DNA of 64,000 bases from positions 310,001-374,000 of the forward strand of contig NZ_VSDO01000001.1 in assembly GCF_008084145.1 (NCBI RefSeq), given 5' to 3'. The stretch comes from Paenibacillus faecis (GTDB lineage: Bacteria > Bacillota > Bacilli > Paenibacillales > Paenibacillaceae). The notes beneath the pieces were generated by a model. It was not told the DNA's origin, ran no database searches, and worked only from the letters and a program-made list of their open reading frames with translations. Shown in pieces: positions 26,236-34,696 of the stretch. The position numbers and the translations under genes were made by a program. Every line of letters begins with the position of its first letter. Position 1 is the first letter of the stretch.

Positions 26236-27471
26236 TTGAAGACCGTCGGACTCATCGTCGAATATAATCCGCTTCATAACGGGCATGCCTATCATTTCGC
26301 CGAAGCCAAGCGGCTGGCCGGTGCCGAAGCCGCCGTCGCCGTGATGAGCGGCGATTTTTTGCAGCGGGGCGAACCCGCGATCGTCGGCAAATGGGCCCGG
26401 ACCGAAATGGCCCTGCGGCTCGGCGTCGACCTCGTGCTGGAGCTGCCGGTCGCCTATGCCGTGCAGCCGGCCGAATGGTTTGCGTACGGCGCCGTCGCCA
26501 CGCTCCAGGCGACCGGCGTCGTGACGCATCTGTGCTTCGGCAGCGAAGCCGGGGCGCTCGAGGCCCTGCAGCCGCTCGCGGAGCGGCTGGCGGACGAGAG
26601 CGCCGCGCTCCGGGCGGCAGTCCGCGAGGAGCTCGCCACCGGGGCGAGCTACCCCGCGGCCTACGCCGCCGCGGCCGCCCGCACCTGCGCGGGCGGCGAT
26701 GCCGCCGCGGCGCGAGCGCTTTTGATGCAGCCCAACAACAGTTTGGGGCTGCATTACCTGATCGCGCTGCGGCGGCTGTCCAGCGGCATCGCGCCGCTGA
26801 CGGTGCGGCGGCGGGCCGCGGGGTACCACGACGCGGCGCCGCGGGACGCCGCGATCGCTAGCGCCACCGCCGTGCGGGCGCTCCTGGCCAAGGCGGGCGG
26901 GCTTGCCGCCGCGGAGCCGTACGTGCCGCCGTTCACGGCGGCCGTACTGGCCCGCGAGTTCGCCGCCGGGCGGGGGCCGATGGACTGGGAGCGGTTCGCG
27001 CCCCAGTTGTTTCACCGGCTGCTCGCCTGCACGCCCGGCGAGCTCGCGGCCCATCATGAAATGACCGAAGGGCTGGAGTACCGGATTAAACGTCTGTTAT
27101 CCGATCTAAGCCACCCCACGGTATCCGAGCTGGTCAAACAGCTGAAAACGAAGCGTTACACGCACACCAAACTTCAGCGGACCCTGCTCCATGTTTTGCT
27201 TCAGCATCCGGCCGATTCCCTCGCCCCTGAAGCTTTGGGGCAAGGGCCGCAATATTTGCGGGTCCTGGGCTTTTCGCAAAAAGGCAGAGCGCTGCTCAAA
27301 ACGATGAGAAAAACGGCCGCCCTCCCCGTCATCACCCGGGCGGCCGGCGGCGAGGCTCATTCTCATTTGGCGCTTGATCTCAAAGCCTCCGCCCTTTACG
27401 CGAACGCCATGACGACAAGAACGACGGAAGATATGTTGCGGGATTATCGGCAGCCTCCACTTCAGTTATAG
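26236..27471 (+). CDS. tmcAL: tRNA(Met) cytidine acetate ligase TmcAL (YlbM)
   Basis: Forms N4-acetylcytidine at the wobble base of elongator tRNA-Met, using acetate and ATP. The 411-residue protein has the nucleotidyltransferase-like start GLIVEYNPLHNGHAYHF (HxGH-type motif, about residues 5-21) and MSGDFLQRGEPAIVGKWAR. It starts at TTG 26236, with AGAGGGGA about 6 bp upstream. The middle part (about 26400-27060) is much richer in GC than its neighbours, with many Ala codons and frames open on both strands. It diverges from yceD and converges with sepM (stops 17 bp apart, with a small hairpin at 27473-27490). Confidence 0.95.
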   Translation: MKTVGLIVEYNPLHNGHAYHFAEAKRLAGAEAAVAVMSGDFLQRGEPAIVGKWARTEMALRLGVDLVLELPVAYAVQPAEWFAYGAVATLQATGVVTHLCFGSEAGALEALQPLAERLADESAALRAAVREELATGASYPAAYAAAAARTCAGGDAAAARALLMQPNNSLGLHYLIALRRLSSGIAPLTVRRRAAGYHDAAPRDAAIASATAVRALLAKAGGLAAAEPYVPPFTAAVLAREFAAGRGPMDWERFAPQLFHRLLACTPGELAAHHEMTEGLEYRIKRLLSDLSHPTVSELVKQLKTKRYTHTKLQRTLLHVLLQHPADSLAPEALGQGPQYLRVLGFSQKGRALLKTMRKTAALPVITRAAGGEAHSHLALDLKASALYANAMTTRTTEDMLRDYRQPPLQL

Positions 27472-27488
27472 AGGCCGAGGTTCGGCCT

Positions 27489-28514
27489 TTATGATTTGTA
27501 CGACAGCTCCTTCAAATACTTCAGGGCGTCGTCGACTCGCTTGACCGGAACCAGCTTCATCGAAGTCCCGAGTTCGTCGACCTTCGCCTTTGCTTCCTTA
27601 TAATTGTCCTCCGGCACAAAAAATATATCCGCCTTCTCCCGATCGGAAGCGACGATTTTAAACTGGACCCCGCCGATCGGGCCGACGGTTCCGTCCTCCG
27701 CCACGGTGCCCGTTCCGGCAACGCGGTAGCCTTTGCTCAGGTCCCCGGGGGTCAGCTGGTTATAAATTTCCAGGGAGAACATCAACCCTGCGGAAGGACC
27801 GCCGATTCGCGTTTCGGCAAAATGCACCTCCATGCCCGGATCCTGCGGCTGGATTTTTCGGACTTCCCCGACGCTGACCCCGAATCCCACTTTGGCGATC
27901 CCGTTGGTTTCGCCGAGTTCCACCAGCTCTACCCGCTGTTCGACCTTTTTCCCGTTTCGCTCCAGCTCCACCGCTACTTGATCCCCCGCCGATTTCCCGG
28001 ACATGAGCTCAGCCAGCTGCTCGAACTTTTCGACTTTCTTCCCGTCCACTTTTCTGAGGATGTCTCCAGGATGAAACTCTCCCTTGGGGGTGATCTTGTC
28101 GGAAAGGCCGATCACAAAAACATACTCCGGCACGATTTTGTATTCGACCCCCGCGTATTTGTAAGCGGCCATGATCGCGCTGGATTGCGAAGTATTCATG
28201 TAGTAGCGCTGCTCGGTCTGATATTCCTCCTCGTTCCGGTCCGGTTCCTTGCGGATGACTTCCGTGTGAGGCTGAAATTGGGACGTGACGAGCATAGCGA
28301 TATTCGCATAGCTGACGGAAACGGTGGTCAGCATAAAGGTTCCCTTTTCTTCCGTATCCCCTTTCTTAACGCTGACGATCGGTTTGATCTCCTCCGCCGA
28401 ACCGGGTTGATGGATCATATAAGGCGTGGGCATGTACACCAGGACGTAAATCAATATGGCCAACGTGATTAAATACAGCCCCGCTTTAATGACGGACGAT
28501 CTGCTTCTGCGCAT
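27489..28514 (-). CDS. sepM: PDZ-domain S16 protease SepM/YlbL
   Basis: Membrane-anchored Lon-like serine protease of 341 residues. It has one N-terminal transmembrane helix (about 12-30), a PDZ domain (about 125-205, FHPGDILRKVDGKKVEKFEQ) and a C-terminal S16 domain with the Ser of IGGPSAGLMFSLEIY (about 240) and a Lys in GGVQFKIVASDREKA. YlbL relatives degrade signal peptides or regulators such as YneA or competence peptides (family knowledge). It is divergent from ylbJ with 122 bp between the starts. The start has GGGGGGAGAGGG upstream. Confidence 0.94.
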   Translation of the reverse strand: MRRSRSSVIKAGLYLITLAILIYVLVYMPTPYMIHQPGSAEEIKPIVSVKKGDTEEKGTFMLTTVSVSYANIAMLVTSQFQPHTEVIRKEPDRNEEEYQTEQRYYMNTSQSSAIMAAYKYAGVEYKIVPEYVFVIGLSDKITPKGEFHPGDILRKVDGKKVEKFEQLAELMSGKSAGDQVAVELERNGKKVEQRVELVELGETNGIAKVGFGVSVGEVRKIQPQDPGMEVHFAETRIGGPSAGLMFSLEIYNQLTPGDLSKGYRVAGTGTVAEDGTVGPIGGVQFKIVASDREKADIFFVPEDNYKEAKAKVDELGTSMKLVPVKRVDDALKYLKELSYKS

Positions 28515-28636
28515 TTCCCTCTCCCCCCTCTGATTTTGCCGTTCTCGGACAATGGCATGTACTTTGCCTCCCGAGCATATATCTTGTACTATTCCATTCG
28601 TTTTTTAGCGATTATCAAAAAAAGTAGGTGAACTCC

Positions 28637-29854
28637 TTGCCAAGCAAGAGCTCCACTTCCGGAAGCAGCTTTTCGGCGACACTGCTATTCGGGCTGTCCG
28701 CCGTCCTGCTCGTCGTTTGTATTATGATCGACCCCCGCGAGGCCTTTCAGGCTTCCGGCCAGGGGTTAACCGTCTGGTGGCGGATCGTGTTCCCCGCCCT
28801 TCTCCCGTTTCTGGTGCTGTCCGAAATCCTGCTTGCCGGCGGCTTCGCTCACGGGCTCGGCGTCTTGGTCGAGCCGTTAACCCGAAGGGGACTGGGCCTG
28901 CCCGGCTCTTATGCCTGGGTGCTGCCGCTCGGTCTTACGGCGGGTTTTCCGGCCGCCGCATCCGCCGCGGCCACTCTGTACAAACAAGGCAAGATTTCGG
29001 CTCTGGAAGCGGAAAAGATGGCCGCATCCGCCCACTTTGCCAGTCCGATGCTCATTGCGGTTGTGGTCGGCACCGGCTTCTGGGGGCGGCCCGAGTGGGG
29101 CCTCCTGCTCCTTGCCGCGCATTGGCTCGGCGGCCTCGCCGCAGGCGTTACGCTTCACCTTCTGGACCGGAGTCCGGGCCCCGAACCCAAAGCAAAGCCG
29201 GCCGTCACCTCTCCCTCCCGCCCCCGGCCGTCCCGATTCCGCCAGGCGCTCGCGCAAATGGAAGAAGCCCGCAGGGCGGACGGCCGCGGTATCGGCAAAC
29301 TGCTGGGGGATACGGTCAGTTCGGGAGTACAGATCTCGATGACGACCGGCGGTTATATGCTTATTTTTGCAGTGGTCATCCATGTGTTGACCGGCATCTT
29401 GCCCGGATTTCTTCCTTCCTTCGTCGTGGCCGGCCTGCTGGAAGTCCATCTGGGCACCTACACGGCCGCCCGGCTGTCGCTTCCGCCGGCGATGGTCTGC
29501 GCACTGCTCGGCGCTTTGCTGGGATGGAGCGGAATCTGCGCGTTTCTGCAGGCGAGGTCCGTCCTGAAGCCTGCCGGCCTGGGCGGTACGAAGTATTTTT
29601 TGCTGACTCGACTGCTTCATGGAGCATACGCCTATGTATTGACTTTACTGCTGTGGGCTCCGATGTCCAAATGGCTCCCCCAAGTCAAGTCCACCACGGC
29701 GGAGGTTGATCTGCCTTCCGTTACCGCGGGCTCTTTTCCCATACCGGGATGGGAGCAAATCTCCGGAGTTGTTCAGGCCCAGTTTTGGCTGCTGTTGTTC
29801 CTTGTCGCAGCTTTTCTGGTCATTTCGCTCGTTTACAAAAAAAATGCGAATTGA
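28637..29854 (+). CDS. ylbJ: Sporulation integral membrane protein YlbJ
   Basis: Polytopic membrane protein of about 405 residues with two Gate-like nucleoside-transporter-type repeats (LPLGLTAGFPAAASAAATLY; LLGWSGICAFLQARSVL). YlbJ is needed for spore cortex formation in Bacillus subtilis. The start is read as TTG 28637 (LPSKSS), with AGGTG 6 bp upstream; a GTG at 28628 overlaps that site. It converges with coaD (18 bp). Its place between sepM and coaD is conserved and supports an endospore-forming host. Confidence 0.93.
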   Translation: MPSKSSTSGSSFSATLLFGLSAVLLVVCIMIDPREAFQASGQGLTVWWRIVFPALLPFLVLSEILLAGGFAHGLGVLVEPLTRRGLGLPGSYAWVLPLGLTAGFPAAASAAATLYKQGKISALEAEKMAASAHFASPMLIAVVVGTGFWGRPEWGLLLLAAHWLGGLAAGVTLHLLDRSPGPEPKAKPAVTSPSRPRPSRFRQALAQMEEARRADGRGIGKLLGDTVSSGVQISMTTGGYMLIFAVVIHVLTGILPGFLPSFVVAGLLEVHLGTYTAARLSLPPAMVCALLGALLGWSGICAFLQARSVLKPAGLGGTKYFLLTRLLHGAYAYVLTLLLWAPMSKWLPQVKSTTAEVDLPSVTAGSFPIPGWEQISGVVQAQFWLLLFLVAAFLVISLVYKKNAN

Positions 29855-29872
29855 TGCTTTGCTTGATATCCT

Positions 29873-30376
29873 TCAACGGTTCGCGAATTTCTCCTTCAGC
29901 GCCTTCTCCACTTCCGGCGGAACGAGGTCGCCCACGTCCCCGTGGAAGCTGGCGATTTCCTTCACCACACTGGAGCTGAGATAGGAATATTTCGGATTGG
30001 TCATCATAAAAATCGTCTCGACCTCGCTGTTCAGCTTGTGGTTCGTCGACGCCAGTTGGAGTTCGTATTCAAAATCGGTTACGGACCGGATCCCTCTTAC
30101 GATTACATGAGCCTGCTTGAGATCCATGTAATTGACGAGCAGATCCCGGAAGCTGTCGATTTCCACATTAGGCAAATGCGCCGTCACCGTGCCGAGCAAT
30201 TCTTTTCGCTCGTCCACCGTAAACAAAGGATTTTTGCTCAAGTTGTTCAGGACGGCTACGATCAGTTTGTCGAACTGGCGCGACGCCCGCTGAATGATAT
30301 CCATATGCCCCTTTGTCACCGGGTCAAAGCTTCCCGGATAAACCGCGATCCGCGGCGTTTTTCTTTGATGTTCCAT
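29873..30376 (-). CDS. coaD: Pantetheine-phosphate adenylyltransferase CoaD
   Basis: Penultimate step of coenzyme A synthesis. The 167-residue protein has the nucleotidyltransferase motifs [18 protein letters not shown] (TxGH) and [17 protein letters not shown], plus [12 protein letters not shown]. The ATG at 30376 has GAGGAGGC 6 bp upstream, inside the end of rsmD; the gap to the rsmD stop is 1 bp. A frame extension to 30523 is shadow. Confidence 0.97.
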   Translation of the reverse strand: MEHQRKTPRIAVYPGSFDPVTKGHMDIIQRASRQFDKLIVAVLNNLSKNPLFTVDERKELLGTVTAHLPNVEIDSFRDLLVNYMDLKQAHVIVRGIRSVTDFEYELQLASTNHKLNSEVETIFMMTNPKYSYLSSSVVKEIASFHGDVGDLVPPEVEKALKEKFANR

Positions 30377-30377
30377 C

Positions 30378-30974
30378 TTATGCCTCCTCGCCCGGTTCTT
30401 GAACCGGGGGTTCATGATCCTCTTCATTGTAGCGGTAGATAGAGACAGCCGTCTCGCCGTACTGGGCCTTTCTCGTCTCGGCAAAGGCCCCGACCCGCTC
30501 CGGATAAGCGTACGAGGATTCATACTCCAAAACGATTGTCGCTCCGGGATGGAGCAGGCCTAGCTGATCCATCATGCTCATCAGCTTGTCCCCATGCTTT
30601 AGACGATAAGGCGGATCCAGAAAGACGAGATTAAACTTCGCCTCGCGCTTGGCTAACGCCTTGAGCGCCCGTTCGGCGTCATTTTTATAAACCTCCGCCT
30701 TGTCCTCCAGCCCCGCCGTCCGCAAATTGGCGCGAACGATTTCGATGCTTTTATATTCCAAGTCCACGAATACGGCTTTGTCCATTCCGCGGCTCAAGGC
30801 CTCGATCCCCAGTCCGCCGGTACCCGCGAACAAATCCAGCGCGCAGCCCCCTTCGAAATACGGCCCGATCATGCTGAACAAGGCCTCCTTCACTTTGTCT
30901 GTCGTGGGCCTTGTCCCCATACCGGGGACCGCCTTGAGCGCTCTCCCCCGGGCACTGCCCGATATGACTCTCAT
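30378..30974 (-). CDS. rsmD: 16S rRNA (guanine966-N2)-methyltransferase RsmD
   Basis: SAM-dependent methyltransferase of 198 residues acting on 16S rRNA (ylbH in Bacillus subtilis). It starts [18 protein letters not shown] at ATG 30974 with GGAAGGGAAG upstream. Motif I is [18 protein letters not shown] (about 46-63) and the catalytic motif is FLDPPYRLK (about 125). It is coupled to coaD. The CsfG-like RNA starts about 140 bp upstream on the opposite strand. Confidence 0.96.
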   Translation of the reverse strand: MRVISGSARGRALKAVPGMGTRPTTDKVKEALFSMIGPYFEGGCALDLFAGTGGLGIEALSRGMDKAVFVDLEYKSIEIVRANLRTAGLEDKAEVYKNDAERALKALAKREAKFNLVFLDPPYRLKHGDKLMSMMDQLGLLHPGATIVLEYESSYAYPERVGAFAETRKAQYGETAVSIYRYNEEDHEPPVQEPGEEA

Positions 30975-31075
30975 GTTTCGCTTCCCTTCCTTCATGCAAA
31001 AAATGCCTGACGCTATCGTACCATAATCGAACGGGGAATTAAAAATTGAAATCTCTCCATATTTTCTCGCAAGGA

Positions 31076-31106
31076 TGTATAAATCACCCTTAAAGTGATC
31101 AGAATG
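31076..31106 (+). promoter_or_regulatory. Forespore-type (sigma-F/G) promoter of CsfG-like RNA
   Basis: The -35-like TGTATA (31076-31081) is followed after 15 bp by GATCAGAATG (31097-31106). This fits the sigma-F pattern GTATA-15-GGNNANAATR at all but one position. A sigma-A promoter is not evident here. Confidence 0.6.
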
Positions 31107-31111
31107 GTACT

Positions 31112-31271
31112 ATCGACATCACAAATGTCGTAGACAACCGCGGAGAAGACTTACGTTTCCCCATAAGCTCTTCGTCCGGTTTCTCCTCTCCCATGATGGG
31201 CGTCCCGCAAGGGGCGCCCGGACAAAAGCCTTTGTAGCAAGGTTTTCTACGAAGGTTTTTGTCCTTTTTTT
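31112..31271 (+). ncRNA. csfG: CsfG-like sporulation small RNA
   Basis: Non-coding stretch of about 160 nt. It starts with a small hairpin (CGACAT/ATGTCG, 31114-31130), then pyrimidine-rich segments (TTTCCCC; TTTCTCCTCTCCC), a strong hairpin (GGGCGTCCC/GGGGCGCCC, about 31198-31219) and an intrinsic terminator (GGACAAA/TTTGTCC, then TTTTTTT to 31271). CsfG of Bacillus subtilis is a forespore-expressed RNA encoded beside rsmD (ylbH), and the Rfam ylbH element covers the same locus. Location, promoter type and C-rich segments agree. The identity is my inference. The C-rich, anti-Shine-Dalgarno-like stretches suggest pairing with mRNA. Confidence 0.7.
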
Positions 31272-31311
31272 ATGAGTTGATGAACTGAACTTTAACCATA
31301 ATGCGAAAAAG

Positions 31312-31336
31312 CAAAAAACCGCTCATAGAGAGCGGT
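31312..31336 (-). terminator. Terminator of coiled-coil gene
   Basis: On minus, ACCGCTC pairs with GAGCGGT, followed by TTTTTTGC. Confidence 0.8.
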
Positions 31337-31387
31337 CGGGAATTCCTGAATCCAACGTGGAACATGCCGATTCCCCACGGGACCGGT

Positions 31388-31768
31388 TTACTTGATTCTT
31401 TTTAATTCTGCTTCCTGCTGGATCGAACGAGCAGAGAGAAGCTCGATGATTCTATGCTGATTCTCCAAAATGGTTTCCACGTTCTTCAGGCGATCATTGG
31501 TTTCCAGTACCACACGCTTGATCAAAACCTGATCCTGCTTCATCTCCAGCAGATCCTGTTTCATTCCCAGCTGTTCTTCCTTTACCTCCTGAAGTTCTTG
31601 CTTTATCTCATGGAGTTCTTGTTTCATCCCCTGCTGCTCTTGCTTTATCCCCTGGAGTTCTTGCTTCATTTCCTGCTGTTCTGTTTCGATACGTTCCAAG
31701 CGCTCATTCACGGGTACCAATTCCGCTCGAATTACCGATTGCAGCAACTCTTTAAGATCATTGTCCAT
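31388..31768 (-). CDS. Coiled-coil protein with heptad-pair repeats
   Basis: Soluble 126-residue protein that is almost wholly coiled coil. The centre (about residues 27-84) consists of repeated 7/14-residue units of the type QGMKQEL / HEIKQEL / QEVKEEQ, with hydrophobic residues at heptad positions. No signal peptide or membrane helix is seen. ATG 31768 is preceded by AAGGAGCGGAG. Such short Gln/Lys/Glu coiled coils are often annotated as hypothetical; no function can be given. The repeats are visible in the DNA as near-identical 42-bp units and may vary in number between strains. Confidence 0.75.
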   Translation of the reverse strand: MDNDLKELLQSVIRAELVPVNERLERIETEQQEMKQELQGIKQEQQGMKQELHEIKQELQEVKEEQLGMKQDLLEMKQDQVLIKRVVLETNDRLKNVETILENQHRIIELLSARSIQQEAELKRIK

Positions 31769-31998
31769 GGGACTCCGCTCCTTAAAACTTGATGATGGTA
31801 TTGTACCAGAACTGCCAGAGCAGTGCTATCGGTTAAGCTTAGCATTTAAGTTTATAATATGGCAGTTTTACGGCCGTTTTAAATATCTGATCCTCATTTC
31901 GCTTTTTATGCCGGGTATATCAGATTTCATAGCCGATATTCCAGATTCTGTTGTATGCTGTATTAAGAAAACAGTTCAAATCTGGGGAGGTTCCTTTT

Positions 31999-32400
31999 AT
32001 GAGTCCGTTGTGGCGCAGCGTTTTTTCGTTTAAAGGATTTTTGGCCATGGTGATGGCGGCACTTCTTCTCACAAGCTGTGAGTCCACGAAAATGGCCGTA
32101 GAGACCAACACCCCAACCTCGATGAGCATGAAATACGCCAAGTTTACGGGGCAAAAAGAAAAGGACATTCAGGTGGAAAAAGGTCAGCCGTTGGAGGTCG
32201 GGTTTGAAGTAACCACCGATTCCGGGCAGTTGGATATTTCCTTGACGGATAGTCAGGGCAACCCCTCCTATCAAGGAAAACAAATCCAAACTTCCTCCTT
32301 TGTCGTCCAGCTCGATCAACCCGGAAACTACCGTCTTGAGGTGAAGGGGAAACAGCATAAGGGAAGTTTCGCCATTTCCTGGGGGAGTTTGAAACGGTAA
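31999..32400 (+). CDS. Small lipoprotein of unknown function
   Basis: A 133-residue protein. It has an N-terminal signal with lipobox LLLTSCES (Cys about residue 27) followed by a beta-rich domain (about 45-130) ending LDQPGNYRLEVKGKQHKGSFAISW, which resembles a bacterial pre-peptidase-like or Ig-like fold. ATG 31999 is chosen because GGGGAGG lies 8 bp upstream; the frame extends to 31951 without signal. It should be tethered to the outer face of the membrane. It stands alone, divergent from the coiled-coil gene. Confidence 0.78.
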   Translation: MSPLWRSVFSFKGFLAMVMAALLLTSCESTKMAVETNTPTSMSMKYAKFTGQKEKDIQVEKGQPLEVGFEVTTDSGQLDISLTDSQGNPSYQGKQIQTSSFVVQLDQPGNYRLEVKGKQHKGSFAISWGSLKR

Positions 32401-32432
32401 AAAGGCGTCACAGATATACTCTGCGACGCCTT
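32399..32432. terminator. Bidirectional hairpin terminator
   Basis: GGCGTC(A/G)CAGA arms enclose TATA. On minus it is followed by TTTTT and so ends the gene at 32450; on plus it follows the lipoprotein stop directly. Confidence 0.75.
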
Positions 32433-32449
32433 CGCGCTGTTTCGCTTTT

Positions 32450-32845
32450 TCAGATCAAAATCGGCTGGGCAATCAGACCTCGTTGCAGGTCAAGTTCTTT
32501 TTTAACACCGATGAAAACATCTTGAAGGGACGAGCCCCAAAGAAGATTTTCCTGCAAAATATAAGCTTTGACCTCGGCGCAGCTCTTATCAAATGTTTCA
32601 AGATAGGAGCTCCCGGCCAATTCCAAGTGCTTTCTCGCTCGCTTGATCAAGGACATATATTCATGGTACAGTTCGGATTGTATGAGTTGGGAATCCGGAG
32701 AGAGGGTTGCCCAAGTAAATGCCCCGCCTTCCACACATTCGGAAGATCCTTGAACGTATTCTATGTCGGAGTGCACCATGATAAACAACCGGACCCGATT
32801 TTCCAGAGACTTGTAATGCTCCTTTATTTGTTCCAGCGAATCCAT
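32450..32845 (-). CDS. Hypothetical 131-residue protein
   Basis: Predicted soluble, mostly helical protein starting MDSLEQIKEHYKSLENRVRL at ATG 32845, with AAAGGAGTG 6-7 bp upstream. No signal peptide, membrane segment or known motif was recognised. Two Cys occur at dispersed positions. It is flanked by its own terminator (32399-32432) and is not obviously in an operon. Confidence 0.7.
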   Translation of the reverse strand: MDSLEQIKEHYKSLENRVRLFIMVHSDIEYVQGSSECVEGGAFTWATLSPDSQLIQSELYHEYMSLIKRARKHLELAGSSYLETFDKSCAEVKAYILQENLLWGSSLQDVFIGVKKELDLQRGLIAQPILI

Positions 32846-33021
32846 CCAACACACTCCTTTCTATTGGTATGACTATGCAGAAAGAGGGTGTCTTCTTTGT
32901 GTTTTTCGTTCCCCATACCATGAGTATAAGCCTTTTCCCAATCCTTGTATATATAGAAATTTACAAATCCGTAACTTTTGGATTAAAAAACCGTCATTTC
33001 ATTTCCTGAATTTGTTGGATT

Positions 33022-33729
33022 TCATTCTTTCTTGTCAAACAGTCCGCGGCGATGCAAAATGGTGATGACCCGGTAGAAATCGAGGCTTCCGCCCTCCGGG
33101 GTATCGATCAGCGGCCGGGCCAGGTCATAGCTGACGGCGGCCTGAACCGCTGCTTTGGCCCAATCCGGTACGGGCATGCTCGCCTTTCTTTCCAGTTCGG
33201 CAATCCGCTCCGCCTGCATGTTCACCGTATCCAACAGGGCGTCAAACCGCTTCTTTTCCTCGGCCGTCATCGGCTCATCCCCTTTCCGAGTATCATATTG
33301 ATATAGATTATACTTATCCATCAAACCGATTAATTTGGAAGCGTATGACGGATCGGTCGCATAACCTGCCGCCGCGACCGCCTTAGCCGCCTCCTGCCCG
33401 GAACGCCGCAGCACCCCGGCGTATCGTTTATTCTGCAACAGCCGGGTATGATCCGCTATCGATTCTGCCCACGAGCGGTATTTCCGGAACGGGGCATGGA
33501 TTCGTATCGGTGATCCGTTCCGGTATTCCGTCGTCGGCATCATTACGCTGCCTGCAGGCCCGTTACCTTTAATTCCGAATAAATTGTTGGCTTGTCTCGC
33601 CAGACCGCTGGATCCCCAATTCGATTCCAATGCGGCTTGAGCGATCGTGAGGGAAGCGGGAACTCCGCTTTGATGCCAGTCTTTCACCGCGTCCGGAGCA
33701 ATTGCAGCGATGAATTCCGCTCTGTCCAT
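33022..33729 (-). CDS. Glucosaminidase-domain (GH73) protein, endolysin-like
   Basis: Peptidoglycan-cleaving protein of 235 residues. The N-terminal GH73/FlgJ-like domain (about 1-145) shows the catalytic Glu in AQAALESNWGSSGLA and NNLFGIKG. A C-terminal domain (about 175-235) has VPDWAKAAVQAAVSYDLARP, resembling phage endolysin tails. No signal peptide is visible, which is unusual for a housekeeping autolysin and suggests phage or holin-dependent origin. ATG 33729 is chosen (GGAGGTGATGAG upstream); the frame extends to 33792. It follows gpmA in the same direction after 70 bp. Confidence 0.85.
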   Translation of the reverse strand: MDRAEFIAAIAPDAVKDWHQSGVPASLTIAQAALESNWGSSGLARQANNLFGIKGNGPAGSVMMPTTEYRNGSPIRIHAPFRKYRSWAESIADHTRLLQNKRYAGVLRRSGQEAAKAVAAAGYATDPSYASKLIGLMDKYNLYQYDTRKGDEPMTAEEKKRFDALLDTVNMQAERIAELERKASMPVPDWAKAAVQAAVSYDLARPLIDTPEGGSLDFYRVITILHRRGLFDKKE

Positions 33730-33799
33730 CTCATCACCTCCAAAATCAGCATATGCAGAGGTTTCTCCGGACGCTTGGACAGAATAGGACAAAACAGGC

Positions 33800-34549
33800 T
33801 TATTCCAGGATCTTGTCGGGATCCGCCGCTTTTCTGATTTTGTGCTCCACCTTCTGGTCGCTTCCCAGATAGTACTTTTCCACAGGTTTTAAATTTTCGT
33901 CCAACGTGTAAACCAACGGAGTTCCCGTGGGGATGTTGACATCCACGATCTCCTCATTGCTTAAATTCTCCAGATATTTCACCAGGGCTCTGAGGCTGTT
34001 GCCATGGGCTGCGATGACCACGTTTTTCCCCGCAAGGATCTGTGGCTTGATTTCTCTGTCCCAATAATCCTGCACTCGCACGATCGTCTCTTTCAGGCTC
34101 TCCGTCAGGGGGATTTGCGAATCCGGAACATCGCGATATTTCGGATCGTTTCGCGGATAACGCTCATCCTCCTGATTAAGGGAAGGAGGAAGCACATCAA
34201 AGCTTCGGCGCCATAACATAACCTGATCCTCTCCATACTGCTGGGCTGTCGTCAATTTACTCAACCCTTGCAGAGCCCCGTAGTGCCGTTCATTCAGCTG
34301 CCAAGTCTTATGCACCGGGATCCAGAGCAAATTCATCGCATCCAGGATATAGTACAGTGTTTTAATCGCCCTCTTAAGGTAGGAAGTGTAGGCCACATCG
34401 AAAACGAATTTCCCCTCTTTCAGCAAAATTCCAGCGTCCTTCGCTTCCTTGGCTCCTTTCGCAGATAAGTCGACATCCGTCCATCCCGTAAACAAATTGG
34501 ATTTGTTCCATTCGCTTTCTCCATGTCTGACCAGCACCAACCGGTACAT
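33800..34549 (-). CDS. gpmA: 2,3-bisphosphoglycerate-dependent phosphoglycerate mutase
   Basis: Interconverts 3- and 2-phosphoglycerate in glycolysis. It has 249 residues with the phosphohistidine motif LVRHGESEWN (about 5-14), NERHYGALQGLSK (about 86-98) and AAHGNSLRALVKYL (second His, about 182-195). AAAGGTGATGGATGA precedes ATG 34549. Bacillota normally also have the Mn-dependent GpmI elsewhere, so this is probably a second isozyme (inference). Confidence 0.96.
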   Translation of the reverse strand: MYRLVLVRHGESEWNKSNLFTGWTDVDLSAKGAKEAKDAGILLKEGKFVFDVAYTSYLKRAIKTLYYILDAMNLLWIPVHKTWQLNERHYGALQGLSKLTTAQQYGEDQVMLWRRSFDVLPPSLNQEDERYPRNDPKYRDVPDSQIPLTESLKETIVRVQDYWDREIKPQILAGKNVVIAAHGNSLRALVKYLENLSNEEIVDVNIPTGTPLVYTLDENLKPVEKYYLGSDQKVEHKIRKAADPDKILE

Positions 34550-34696
34550 TCATCCATCACCTTTCTTATTTCGTAGTAAGATATTTTCTCCACATAAACG
34601 GAAATTCGGCCGTACATTCTAACATGCATATCGAGGTACATGGTGGGCAAGCTAACCATGATTCCCAATATCTAAACATTTAGGAGGACAAACTAC

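Noticed and set aside
26065..27057. N-terminal extension of the yceD frame
   Set aside because: It is antisense to GC-rich tmcAL; the yceD promoter and ribosome binding site place the start at 26064.
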